A DNA stretch of 64,000 nucleotides from RHLJ01 sp965601955 (GTDB lineage Bacteria; Bacteroidota; Rhodothermia; Balneolales; Balneolaceae), in assembly GCA_965601955.1 (NCBI GenBank), contig OZ271855.1, positions 2,108,001 through 2,172,000 on the forward strand, read 5' to 3'. This document shows, piece after piece, positions 17,275 through 26,731 of the stretch. The notes below the pieces were generated by a model, which searched no databases, was not told where the DNA came from, and saw only the letters and a list, made by a program, of their open reading frames with translations. Position 1 is the stretch's first letter, and each line of letters opens with the position of its first letter. The position numbers and the translations under genes are program-made.

Positions 17275-18792
17275 TTATTGCTTCCAAAAGCTTGGAGAAA
17301 AAATAATCAATACCGTGATGATTTCAAGTCGGCCAACCATCATTAGCAAGATAAGTACCCATTTTGCAAGGAAAGGAAGTTGTGCAAAGCTATCCGTGGG
17401 CCCAAAGTCGCCCCAACCCGGGCCTATGTTTCCAAGAGCTGAGATACTTGCCCCCACCGATGACAGGAGATCGTAGCCAAATAAACTGATTGCGAATGCT
17501 CCAAGTGCGAAAATGAATAGGTACAAAATGAAAAAGCTTAATACCGTTCGTTGGATGTTAGCGTCAATGGCCTGTTCCCCGATACGGACAGGAAGAATCG
17601 CTTTTGGGTGAATGATTTGTTTGATCTCCCGCCCGGTATTTCTAATCAGGATCATCCAACGAATCATTTTAATACCACCACTTGTTGAGCCGGCACTACC
17701 TCCTGTAAAGAAAAGAAGGAACAACAGAAAAGCACCACAAGAATACCAAAGCTCATAGTTATCGGTTCCAAAACCTGTGGTAGTAACAATAGCTACTACC
17801 TGGAAAGAACCATATCGAAGAGCTTCCAATAAGGGCCTGCCATCAAAATGCCAAAGTGAAAAGGAAATCCCCAGGATTCCTAGGATAGTGATCAAGGTAT
17901 AAAACCGGGTTTCTCTGTTATTGAAGAAAGCTTTGGAGTCGCCGTTTAATAACCGGAAATGCATGGCAAAGTTTATCCCTGCCAGGAACATAAAGATGGT
18001 GATTATGATATCGATATAAGCAGAATCGAAGGCTGCAATGCTGGCATTTTTTGTAGAAAACCCACCTGTGGCAAGTGTGGCAAAGGCGTGATTAAGGGAG
18101 TCAAACCAATCCATAGCCGGATGAATCCATAACAAAACGAATTCGAGGCCTGTTAGAGCTACATACACTACCCACAGAAGCTTCGCGGTTTCCTGTACTC
18201 TGGGTGTAAGTTTATCTGCTGTCGGACCTGGTGACTCTGCCTGGAATAGCTGCATCCCACCGATACCTAATAAAGGTAGAATGGCCAGCGAAAGAACAAT
18301 GATTCCCATTCCGCCTAACCAGTGGGAAAATGAACGCCAAAAAAGAAAGCTCTTTGGTAATTCCTCAATTAAGGGATTTGCGTATCCATTGCTGGTTACA
18401 CCACCGAGAATGGTTGATCCTGTAGTAGTGAGTCCGCTCATCGTTTCAAAAACGGCATCGGTATAGTGAGGCAGTACCCCTGCGATGATGAAAGGCAACG
18501 CACCCACAAGAGAAAGAAGGAGCCAGGTTAAACTCACTACCATAAAGCCTTCCCGAATACGTGCTTCTTCTTCGGGTTTAAAAAAATACCAGAGTACTCC
18601 GCCCACAGCAAAGGCTATGCCCGATGAGATCAGCCAGGAATCCCAATGATGTTCCACATAAACCAGGTCGATGATAAGCGGGAGCAGGAAGGCAAAGCCC
18701 ATGAAAAAGATGAACGAGCCAAGTATTCCAAAAACAACTTTAAAGTCAATTAAAGGACGATTTAGATCACTTATCGAACCTCTTAGAGCCAC
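17275..18792 (-). CDS. trkH: Trk potassium uptake, membrane subunit TrkH
   Basis: 505 residues with paired-helix pore repeats. Selectivity-filter-like segments are visible in 'TTTGSTIL', 'ATLATGGFST', 'VTTTGFGTDNYE' and 'ISALGNIGPGWGD'. It forms the K+-translocating dimer that is gated by TrkA. The start is GTG at 18792, sharing bases with the TrkA stop codon (TAGTG), so the two are translationally coupled. The gluconate genes follow immediately downstream. Confidence 0.92.
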   Translation of the reverse strand: MALRGSISDLNRPLIDFKVVFGILGSFIFFMGFAFLLPLIIDLVYVEHHWDSWLISSGIAFAVGGVLWYFFKPEEEARIREGFMVVSLTWLLLSLVGALPFIIAGVLPHYTDAVFETMSGLTTTGSTILGGVTSNGYANPLIEELPKSFLFWRSFSHWLGGMGIIVLSLAILPLLGIGGMQLFQAESPGPTADKLTPRVQETAKLLWVVYVALTGLEFVLLWIHPAMDWFDSLNHAFATLATGGFSTKNASIAAFDSAYIDIIITIFMFLAGINFAMHFRLLNGDSKAFFNNRETRFYTLITILGILGISFSLWHFDGRPLLEALRYGSFQVVAIVTTTGFGTDNYELWYSCGAFLLFLLFFTGGSAGSTSGGIKMIRWMILIRNTGREIKQIIHPKAILPVRIGEQAIDANIQRTVLSFFILYLFIFALGAFAISLFGYDLLSSVGASISALGNIGPGWGDFGPTDSFAQLPFLAKWVLILLMMVGRLEIITVLIIFSPSFWKQ

Positions 18793-20144
18793 TATTGGAA
18801 TAGGTTAGTTACTTTTTCAATAGCTTCGGGAAGGCAGAAAACCATCACCCGATCATTGGCTTTAATGATGGTAAATCCTGTAGCTATTTCTACAGAACCT
18901 TCACACAATACCCCTCCAATCACACAGCCATTTGGAAGCTTCAGCTTTCGAATTTCTTTACCAACAACTTTGGATTTTGGAGAAACCTGAAGTTCAATTA
19001 CTTCTGCTTTTATGCCCCTTAACTCAGTAACCGAAATGACTCTTCCTTTTCGAACATAGCGGTGAATCTCATTGGAGGCAGCTACCTTTTTGTTAACCAC
19101 AGCATCCAGCCCTATTGTTTGGCTAAGAGGGATAAAATCGGGTTTAGAGACGAGAGCTACCGTTTTTTTAACGTCAAGATGCTTAGCCATTAAACAGGAA
19201 ATGATGTTGGATTCTTCATCATCTGTAACAGCAATGAATGCATCCATATCTGAGATACCTTCGGTGGCCAATAGATCAGGGTCGGTAGGATTGCCATGGA
19301 GCACCATAGCATTTTTGAGCTCTATGGCCAATTCCTCTGCCCGGTCGTAATCAGGCTCTATTACCTTTACACTCCAGTTCCTTTTTGGGTCCTTACATAA
19401 TAACCTGGCGATCATGGCGCCCATCATGGAGCCTCCGGCAACCATAATTCGATTTAATTGGGTCTCTTTTTTCCCGGTCGTCTCAATTACTCTTGGAATA
19501 TCTTCCGTTTTGGCAAGTACGAAGATCTGATCGAAAGCCTGGAGTTTCATCGGTCCTTTTGGGATAAGAGTAAGCCCGCGCCTTCCAATAGCTACTACCC
19601 GAAAAATGATATCAGGATATTGGGCAGCGTATTCAATCAGTGTTTTTCCACTAAGGGGGGAGGAGCGTTCTAACCGAACCCCAATCAGCTGCATCTGATC
19701 GTCTGCCAAATTGATCAGGTCACTTGCTGCTGATCGCTTGAGAAGCTGGGCTATTTCCTGGGCCGCACTAAGCTCAGGATGAATCATAACGTCAATACCT
19801 AAATCTTCAGAAGTAACCGGTGCGTTGTATTGGGTGAACTCATCACTGCGAACTCTTGCAATTACCATCTTAGCACCCAGCCTTTTGCTGATCATAGAAG
19901 TGATCATGTTCACTTCATCTATACTGGTTGCAGAAATGACTACGTCTGCGTCTTGAACCCCTGCTTTTACCAGGTCTTTACCTGAGGTAGCATTTCCTTC
20001 TACTGCGAGTACATCCAGGGATTCTATCACTCTGCTGAGGCATTCTTTCTCGCGATCTAAGACCGTTACGTCATGTTTTTCTTTTGATAGAACACTCGCC
20101 AGATCGTATCCAATTTCTCCGGCGCCAATAATTACGATCTTCAA
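18792..20144 (-). CDS. trkA: Trk potassium uptake regulator TrkA
   Basis: 450 residues with two RCK units. The first begins 'MKIVIIGAGEIGYDLASVLSKEKHDVTVLDREKE' (NAD-binding glycine motif, acidic end of strand 2) and ends in a TrkA-C domain ('LIGVRLERSSPLSGKTLIEY'). The second repeats the plan: 'NRIMVAGGSMMGAMIARLL', 'VIEPDYDRAEELA' and a second TrkA-C ('VIELQVSPKSKVVGKEIRKLKLP'). It is a peripheral cytoplasmic ring that gates TrkH. It appears to be the first gene of the five-gene minus-strand run. Confidence 0.93.
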   Translation of the reverse strand: MKIVIIGAGEIGYDLASVLSKEKHDVTVLDREKECLSRVIESLDVLAVEGNATSGKDLVKAGVQDADVVISATSIDEVNMITSMISKRLGAKMVIARVRSDEFTQYNAPVTSEDLGIDVMIHPELSAAQEIAQLLKRSAASDLINLADDQMQLIGVRLERSSPLSGKTLIEYAAQYPDIIFRVVAIGRRGLTLIPKGPMKLQAFDQIFVLAKTEDIPRVIETTGKKETQLNRIMVAGGSMMGAMIARLLCKDPKRNWSVKVIEPDYDRAEELAIELKNAMVLHGNPTDPDLLATEGISDMDAFIAVTDDEESNIISCLMAKHLDVKKTVALVSKPDFIPLSQTIGLDAVVNKKVAASNEIHRYVRKGRVISVTELRGIKAEVIELQVSPKSKVVGKEIRKLKLPNGCVIGGVLCEGSVEIATGFTIIKANDRVMVFCLPEAIEKVTNLFQ

Positions 20145-20224
20145 ATGAAATCGAGTTGAGTGATTTAGTAACTGTGAAAAGCTACCATGTTTTTATTTTA
20201 AATAAAAGAATGTAGTACAGGTAC

Positions 20225-23200
20225 TTATTGAGTGGTAATAATCACATCAACGCTAATTGGCCGCGACTGATCTACCTTCAAATCAGTAACTTCTACGGTA
20301 AACCTATTCTGTCCTCGAATCAATCTTGGACTTATTTGTACCCCTCTGCCTATTTCCTCACCTGCTTGTTTCCACACTACCTGAACATCAGATAGAGGAC
20401 GATTGATAGCAGGCACCTTGATTACTGTGGTAGGATTTACTGGGTTCCAGTCAATAATTTCCGGGGTGGCAGGTTCAGTAAACTTCAAAGCTTCTACCAC
20501 ATTGATGGTGAAAGATCGTCTGCTTAGCTCCATTCCTAAAGGAGTCCAGGCTAGATGGAAAGTTTGTTCTCCTGCTGCGGTTGCTCTCCAGGAAGTTTCA
20601 TAGAAGTTTTGATTCGCAAAGGTCCAGGAATCAGATACACCCATATTTGGAATAGAAAGTACTCCGCCTACTACAATCTTCTCAGGGTAGGATGGAGCGA
20701 TATCAGGTATTCTTACCGGATTGATTTCAAGAATGGTAGAGTCAGCTGAATTGGGAAGGCCGCGCCCATCATCCTGAATGAGGGTTACCCGATAAGTTCT
20801 GGCTTCATTCACAGTAAATTGAGGGAAGGGTAGAGGTTCTCCATCCAGCTTCCAAATAGTAGTGAGTAAATCTCCATCTCTATCCTGACCAAGGCCAGAA
20901 CGAAGGCTTACTTGTTGGTTTTGATATACAACAGGAGGGCCGTCGATGGTTGGGAGAGGACTGCTGTTAGCAAAGAAATATTTCTCCATGGTAACCACAT
21001 TATTTGAGGCAGCAGAATTATCACGAATCTCAAGATTCACCTTATGGCGCCCTGGAGTAATAGCTTTTACTAACTCACTGGCATTATAGCTTACAAAGCC
21101 ATCGTCGATATACCATTTATATTGTTTAATGAAACCATCCGGGTCGCTACTAGCAAATGCATTAAGTTCTAAATCTTCCCCTGCTGTTATATTCTCTGGC
21201 AATTCCCACACGATGACTGGGGGAGCGTTAACTTTAATGGACTTGGTAAGAGTAACCGTATTGCAATCGGTATCAGTATTAGTCTCTAAATAGAGGGTAA
21301 CGAAATATTCTCCGGGCTCATTAAACGTATGAGTAGTTGTTAACCCATCTAATTCCTGGCTTCCTGACTCAGTATCAATAACCCACCTGGCAGTTTTAAA
21401 TCCTCCATCCGCAACTGAACCTGAGCCATCCAGGATGATAGGTTCTCCTGGAGCTACCCATTCGGGAAGGTCAAAGGAAGCGACTGGGCCTTCTACAACA
21501 GTGACTTTTGCCGTTGCCTGGCTGATATTACTGCATTGTCCTGATCCTGATCCCTCCACAGTTAAAGTAACTGTATATTCTCCGGGTTCGGTGAATATAT
21601 GTTCATATCTGGCACCAGTGGCAGAATTTCCATCTCCCATATCCCAGGTCATAGCGGGAATGGAGCCCGAAGGGTCAGTGCTTTCTGATCCATCAAAAGT
21701 GAGTGCGGTGTTAACACAAATGGTGGTTTCAGTTAAGTTCATCTTTGCTACTGGAGAGCCCTCAATAATTACCGGGATTTTAGCTATTGAACTTTGACCA
21801 GAAAACCCATCGCTAAGTGTTAGTTTGGCTTCATAAATTCCTGGAGTTTCATATACATAGGAGGGGTTCGCTTCGTCTGATGTTACTCCGTTTCCAAAGT
21901 CCCATTGTGCTCTAAAGGCATCACCATCCGGATCGTAGCTTCTGGAACTATTAAATAAAACCGTTTGACCACTGCAGGAAGTAATTACCGAATCTACAAC
22001 CGCCTGTACCGGCCGATTCACCATTACCCTGATAGACTCACTGTTCACGCTATTGGAAAGGCCGAGCCCGTCATTTAAGGTTAGTCCAATAAAATGTATA
22101 CCTGGTTCCGGAGCTGTCCAGCTAAAAGAGGATTCTTTTCGTTTTGTTCCATCTGGTAACGTCCACTCATAGGTGATGGCATCATTATCAAGGTCGTAGC
22201 TTTCAGATGCGTCTAATCGAACGGTCGTTGAATTAGATCGTACCACTGTTTCGGTAACGATGTATGGCTGATGATTAACGTTTACAGAACCCTGGAGAGT
22301 AGTGGTAGAGTTTTCGATTCGGTCATTATCCGTTACAGTGATCGTAAATCTCTTAATACCACCATCGGTAAAGATTCTCTGAATTTGCATACCCTTTAAC
22401 TCGGTACCATCTTCAAATCTCCACAAATAGCTATCTATACTCCCATCAGGATCGAAAGACTCATCTGCAAAGAACTTGATTTCAGTGTTTGGGACTAATT
22501 CTACAGGCTCTGTTCTCCATCCTGGTACAGGAGGTTGATTTACCCGTACCTGTTTTGCGCTAAATCCTTTTGCCTGCTCAAACCCTGAATCATCTGTTAC
22601 ATATAATGAAATAGTATGTAGTCCTGATTCATTTAACGTTATGGAGTTAGTTCGCCCTGTTCCAACGGGAGATCCATTAGCTTCCCACTCATATTTGCTG
22701 ATAGCTCCATCAGCATCAGTACTTGTGCTTGCATCCGCGGTAAAAGAAATGCTAGGAGCTACCACATCAGGGATTTCAAAAGAAGCGACCGGGTAACTAT
22801 TCACAACGATTACGTGCTCGGAAGTTTGCACACTGTTCCTAAGGTTCGCTCCATCATCAACAGTAAGCCTTACCGTATAACTTCCGGTTTGCTGGTAGAT
22901 GTGATCTACTTGTGGGCCTGAAGCTCTGTTCCCATCCCCAAAATCCCAACTGAATGAAGCTAATTCAGACTCGGCATCGCTACTTTCTGTGGCGGCGAAT
23001 GTGACTCTGGCAGTAGAAGTTACGGGTACCGCAGTAATGACCGGGCTTGGTGGGGAATTAACATGAACTATCTGGGTTAACGATTGTACAGAATTACTCA
23101 CACCTCGTTGGTCATCAACAGTAAGTGTAACCTCGTAATCCCCAGGATCACTTAAGGATAAGGTAGAAATATCACCTCTGGCAACTTCCTCATTATTTAC

Positions 23201-24940
23201 CGTCCAAATGTAGGTAAGTGGATCTTGATTAGGATCAGAAGATTCTACTCCATTCAAGGGAAATACATCGCCAGGTGCTACATCAGCTGGGATAGAAAAT
23301 TCGGGAATGGGAGCGGCGTTGACTTCATATACCCGGTTGACAGAATAGGATGAGTTTTGTGCTCCAGAACCATCATTAATGGTTAACCGAACAGGATATA
23401 CTCCGGGCTGTTGATGGCTAACCACGATACTATCCGAGGTAGAGTTTGGAGGAACACCAATTCCTGCCCATAAATAAGAAAGGCGATCATTATCAGAATC
23501 GGTCTGATTGGACACCTTTAGTACAATTTGATCATCTGTCCCTGAAACAGGGTCAACATCAATCTCTGCGTAAGGTTGAGTGTTAACTCTTACATTAACT
23601 TGTTGCTCAGCAATACTGCACCGTAATGAGGTACCACCATCAGCTACCTGGATGGAAATAGTATAAAGACCAGAAACCGTGTTTGAAAAGTCGAAGCTTG
23701 GCCCGGTACCTCTTCGTGTCCCGTTCACGAACCAGGTGATATCTACTTCCTGCCCTTCCAGATCATAAGATTCAGCAGCAGATAAAGTTAACACCTCAGA
23801 AGGAGAGATTATATCCTTTGGAGATTCAAGCCGGGCAATAGGAGGGGTATTTACAAATACAATTTTATTGTACACCCAATACTCGGGGAAATAGGAACGC
23901 TCATTAGGGATAAGTACATCAACAGGGATTTGCCCTCTGTCTTCAAAAGCAATGGTTGGAGTACTGCCGGTACTTATTGTTTGGCTATTTAGTACCCATT
24001 GAGCATTAGCAAGGTCCCGTTGAGTGAACACTGTCCCAGATAATTCAAATCTTTTATCGGTACAACGAGAGGCTTCAATCTCATTTATGTTGAGTGATGG
24101 CTTTTGAAGCTCATTAAGAACGATAGGTTCAAATTCCCAAAGTACGGGTTCCTGCTGTCCAAAAATGGTGAGTGTATTGAGCCAGCTTTGGGAGCCTCCA
24201 ATCTGAATGCCCCAGTTATTAGCTATTCCAAATTTTGAGGAAGGAAGCTCTGAATCTGCAACAGGGTAGCTATCTCCAAAAGCGTCGACAATGGTTATTT
24301 GAGAATCTTCCTGCCCATTTATTGAGAGGTTGGGAGGATTAGCCCCGGGATCAGCTACATAAGGTTTTACTTGGTATAGTGTAGTTGGGGTAGATCGATA
24401 AACACCAACGGAAAGATCTATAGCAATTACTTTCCAGGCTCCTCCGCTTAATACCTGGCCTGTTGGCGATACAACTCTGAAATTGAAACTGTTTACATCA
24501 TCACCCTCATCGGTTGAAACCCTGACGATATATCCATTTGCTCCTGGTGTGATATCGGCGAGAGGAACCCACCTGTTCCTGAATCTTTCCTCACTTTTAG
24601 TTACAAGGCTATTTTGAGAAGTAGGTGAGCCAGAGAGGGTGGCCACGGTATTTCCGGTGGTTCTGTACACATCATCGAAGCGAAAGAGCTCAAAGGTGGT
24701 TTCAGTGTTAGCTTCTTCTTGTGTAATAAGGTCAACGGCTCCACCTAAGCCGGCATCAAAGATTTGCAGACTGCCATTTTGGGCATTGGGTCCCGGTTTG
24801 ATCCAGATGTCATATAAATTGCGATTATCCCCACTTTGAATATCTACATTTTGCCCGGAAATAGAGAGATACATTTCTTGGCTATACCCAGAAAACCCCG
24901 AAACAAAAAAAGCAATAACAAGTGTTATTCGTTTGTACAT
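20225..24940 (-). CDS. Giant secreted PKD-repeat protein
   Basis: 1571 residues with signal peptide 'MYKRITLVIAFFVSGFSGYSQ'. After an N-terminal ~300-residue region without recognised domain, I count about twelve PKD-type beta-sandwich repeats by their conserved core (SSDPD/ESYDLD ... W/WDFGDG ... G.Y.V.L.V.DG..-NS). Clear examples are 'SWDFGDGNRASG', 'AQWDFGNGVTSDE' and 'TWDMGDGNSATG'. The final ~150 residues differ. Such proteins are extracellular or anchored and often mediate adhesion or protein binding. I see no type IX sorting signal at the end ('VDVIITTQ'). It lies 6 bases after the FecR-domain gene, in the same operon as a histidine kinase. Confidence 0.85.
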   Translation of the reverse strand: MYKRITLVIAFFVSGFSGYSQEMYLSISGQNVDIQSGDNRNLYDIWIKPGPNAQNGSLQIFDAGLGGAVDLITQEEANTETTFELFRFDDVYRTTGNTVATLSGSPTSQNSLVTKSEERFRNRWVPLADITPGANGYIVRVSTDEGDDVNSFNFRVVSPTGQVLSGGAWKVIAIDLSVGVYRSTPTTLYQVKPYVADPGANPPNLSINGQEDSQITIVDAFGDSYPVADSELPSSKFGIANNWGIQIGGSQSWLNTLTIFGQQEPVLWEFEPIVLNELQKPSLNINEIEASRCTDKRFELSGTVFTQRDLANAQWVLNSQTISTGSTPTIAFEDRGQIPVDVLIPNERSYFPEYWVYNKIVFVNTPPIARLESPKDIISPSEVLTLSAAESYDLEGQEVDITWFVNGTRRGTGPSFDFSNTVSGLYTISIQVADGGTSLRCSIAEQQVNVRVNTQPYAEIDVDPVSGTDDQIVLKVSNQTDSDNDRLSYLWAGIGVPPNSTSDSIVVSHQQPGVYPVRLTINDGSGAQNSSYSVNRVYEVNAAPIPEFSIPADVAPGDVFPLNGVESSDPNQDPLTYIWTVNNEEVARGDISTLSLSDPGDYEVTLTVDDQRGVSNSVQSLTQIVHVNSPPSPVITAVPVTSTARVTFAATESSDAESELASFSWDFGDGNRASGPQVDHIYQQTGSYTVRLTVDDGANLRNSVQTSEHVIVVNSYPVASFEIPDVVAPSISFTADASTSTDADGAISKYEWEANGSPVGTGRTNSITLNESGLHTISLYVTDDSGFEQAKGFSAKQVRVNQPPVPGWRTEPVELVPNTEIKFFADESFDPDGSIDSYLWRFEDGTELKGMQIQRIFTDGGIKRFTITVTDNDRIENSTTTLQGSVNVNHQPYIVTETVVRSNSTTVRLDASESYDLDNDAITYEWTLPDGTKRKESSFSWTAPEPGIHFIGLTLNDGLGLSNSVNSESIRVMVNRPVQAVVDSVITSCSGQTVLFNSSRSYDPDGDAFRAQWDFGNGVTSDEANPSYVYETPGIYEAKLTLSDGFSGQSSIAKIPVIIEGSPVAKMNLTETTICVNTALTFDGSESTDPSGSIPAMTWDMGDGNSATGARYEHIFTEPGEYTVTLTVEGSGSGQCSNISQATAKVTVVEGPVASFDLPEWVAPGEPIILDGSGSVADGGFKTARWVIDTESGSQELDGLTTTHTFNEPGEYFVTLYLETNTDTDCNTVTLTKSIKVNAPPVIVWELPENITAGEDLELNAFASSDPDGFIKQYKWYIDDGFVSYNASELVKAITPGRHKVNLEIRDNSAASNNVVTMEKYFFANSSPLPTIDGPPVVYQNQQVSLRSGLGQDRDGDLLTTIWKLDGEPLPFPQFTVNEARTYRVTLIQDDGRGLPNSADSTILEINPVRIPDIAPSYPEKIVVGGVLSIPNMGVSDSWTFANQNFYETSWRATAAGEQTFHLAWTPLGMELSRRSFTINVVEALKFTEPATPEIIDWNPVNPTTVIKVPAINRPLSDVQVVWKQAGEEIGRGVQISPRLIRGQNRFTVEVTDLKVDQSRPISVDVIITTQ

Positions 24941-24946
24941 TTTCCG

Positions 24947-26731
24947 TTAATTAGCTTGTACTGTAAATGATTTCGTTAAATAGCTCACCCCAGAGCGAAT
25001 ACCCTTAAATGTAACAGAAAGTTCGCCTTCTTGCATATTCATTGTGATACCCCATCTACCCTGTGAGTCGGTTTGTACAGTTCTTGTTGTACCTTCATTA
25101 AAAATAATGATTTCCATCTCGGGATAAGCCTGAGAAGACATGGTAACAGTAGGTTGGTTTACTCTTATCGTGTTTCCTGAAATAGAGCCTGAAAGCGAGA
25201 GGTTATAGAGCACTTCCTCGGTTAACCGGACTACCCTCAGCCTTGATTCATTAACATTCCCTGAACCATCTATAGATTTAATTGAAATAGTTTGATCTAC
25301 TCCAAGGCTTTGTAACTGGTATATAAACCTTCCGGAAGCTTGAACAGGAACCCGAACATTTTCGATTTTAACTCTTGCGTCAGGTTCAGTAATCCCCTGG
25401 ATTAGGAACGAATTTTCTAGAGTGAACACTATGTTTCCAGCAATATCATCAAGGAAAATAGCAGGGGGTTGATTGTCTACATTTCGAATGATTCGTATTA
25501 CCTCAGAAAAAGGCCCTCTCAAACCAAGGTTATCGATAGCCTGCACACGAATATAAGTGGTTCCAAGAGGCAGATTGGAAATCCGGGCTGAATTCGTTGT
25601 GAGAGGTATTTCAGTTATATCTGCGCTAAAAGATGAAGAACTGCTGTATTCAATTCTGTACGAAACGGCATCCTCTACACGATTGAATGGAAATACAATG
25701 CTTTCATTATAAACGATCGTGTCCTTTGAAGCCCAGGCCGGTTCCGGGGCAGGTAACAACTCAATAGGAGGGGCGGGAGGTTCTCCTTCTCTAACAATGG
25801 TTCCTTCGTTTTTCCTAATAGTGATGGTAATGTCATTTGCGCTCACATTAGCTGTACCATCATAATTAGTGAGCTTTACCGTTTCCTGGCCATCCGACTC
25901 AGCATAAAAGTTTTGCGTCTTAAGCTCAGAAGTAGAAGCTCCAGCATTTAGAATATATTTGCTCCGCTCTTTACCAGCAGCAGACAGTTTTGCAAGTAAG
26001 CCACCCTGAACCAGGCTGATTTCTGTATCCGCGCTTTCATCCAGTTTATCTATTCTGGATTTTCGAATTATAGCTACAGTACTTGGTTCAACAGTAATTG
26101 AGCTGCCGTCTGTAAAGCCAAGACTGGCATAACTTTCTGCTAGTGTTCTTAATCCATCAGATTCTTTAAACAGATCTCCGACAAAGGCGCCTTCCCAACC
26201 TCCTAATAGACCTAGTCTTTTGTCAACAGTCCCGGTTTTATCGTTTAGCTGAGCCTGTATCTGGACGAGTCGGTTTGAAGTAAGCGTGGTCTCAACCAAC
26301 TCAACCGCTTCCGGAATTGAACTTCCGATTTCCATGGCACTTTCAATTTCCCCAATCTGGACGGCATCTATATAGGTTTTGAGAAGAGTGTTTACCTGGT
26401 TTAACTCATCCTTTGCAAAGATGGTAGCACCGGAAGAAATCATTTCTTTGATCTTATCTTCACTTTCTGAAACTGAAGTAGAAATCTCAGAAAAGGATTC
26501 GAGTTGAAGAAGGTCGGCTCGTGATAGAGTAAAGCTGTTTGTTGGGATATCATGATCTGCAAGGTTCACCAATACAGGCCAGTTTAAGCTGTTGCCCGAA
26601 TACCTTAATGCCATTTGCTGTAATTCAGAAGAAGGGAAGGTTACGGGGCCATTTTGAGCATATGAGCTGTCAATTAAGGATATGCTCATCCAAAAAAGAG
26701 AAAGAAAAACAGCCTTATTCTTTTTTCTCAT
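24947..26731 (-). CDS. Secreted FecR-domain and Fn3/Ig-like protein
   Basis: From the ATG at 26731 (594 residues; the TTG at 26764 is less likely) the protein starts with signal peptide 'MRKKNKAVFLSLFWMSISLIDSSYA'. A helical region follows (about 30-180), then a FecR-like beta domain: 'SSITVEPSTVAIIRKSRID', 'ISLVQGGLLAKLS', 'FVVG/NAGASTSELKTQNF' and 'VKLTNYDGTANVSA'. After a proline-rich linker come Fn3-like ('VSYRIEYSSSSSFSADI...TYIRVQAIDNLG') and bacterial Ig-like domains with carbohydrate/matrix-protein character. It overlaps the kinase gene by 17 bases and precedes the PKD gene by 6. Probably a cell-surface protein. Confidence 0.75.
   Translation of the reverse strand: MRKKNKAVFLSLFWMSISLIDSSYAQNGPVTFPSSELQQMALRYSGNSLNWPVLVNLADHDIPTNSFTLSRADLLQLESFSEISTSVSESEDKIKEMISSGATIFAKDELNQVNTLLKTYIDAVQIGEIESAMEIGSSIPEAVELVETTLTSNRLVQIQAQLNDKTGTVDKRLGLLGGWEGAFVGDLFKESDGLRTLAESYASLGFTDGSSITVEPSTVAIIRKSRIDKLDESADTEISLVQGGLLAKLSAAGKERSKYILNAGASTSELKTQNFYAESDGQETVKLTNYDGTANVSANDITITIRKNEGTIVREGEPPAPPIELLPAPEPAWASKDTIVYNESIVFPFNRVEDAVSYRIEYSSSSSFSADITEIPLTTNSARISNLPLGTTYIRVQAIDNLGLRGPFSEVIRIIRNVDNQPPAIFLDDIAGNIVFTLENSFLIQGITEPDARVKIENVRVPVQASGRFIYQLQSLGVDQTISIKSIDGSGNVNESRLRVVRLTEEVLYNLSLSGSISGNTIRVNQPTVTMSSQAYPEMEIIIFNEGTTRTVQTDSQGRWGITMNMQEGELSVTFKGIRSGVSYLTKSFTVQAN

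Noticed and set aside
21435..21797. Plus-strand open frame of 120 codons opposite the PKD gene
   Set aside because: It lies antisense to conserved PKD repeats and encodes no recognisable protein.
24800..24940. Type IX secretion cue for the PKD protein
   Set aside because: The protein has an N-terminal Sec signal, but the C-terminus (near 20225) shows no conserved sorting-domain motif, so the secretion route remains open.
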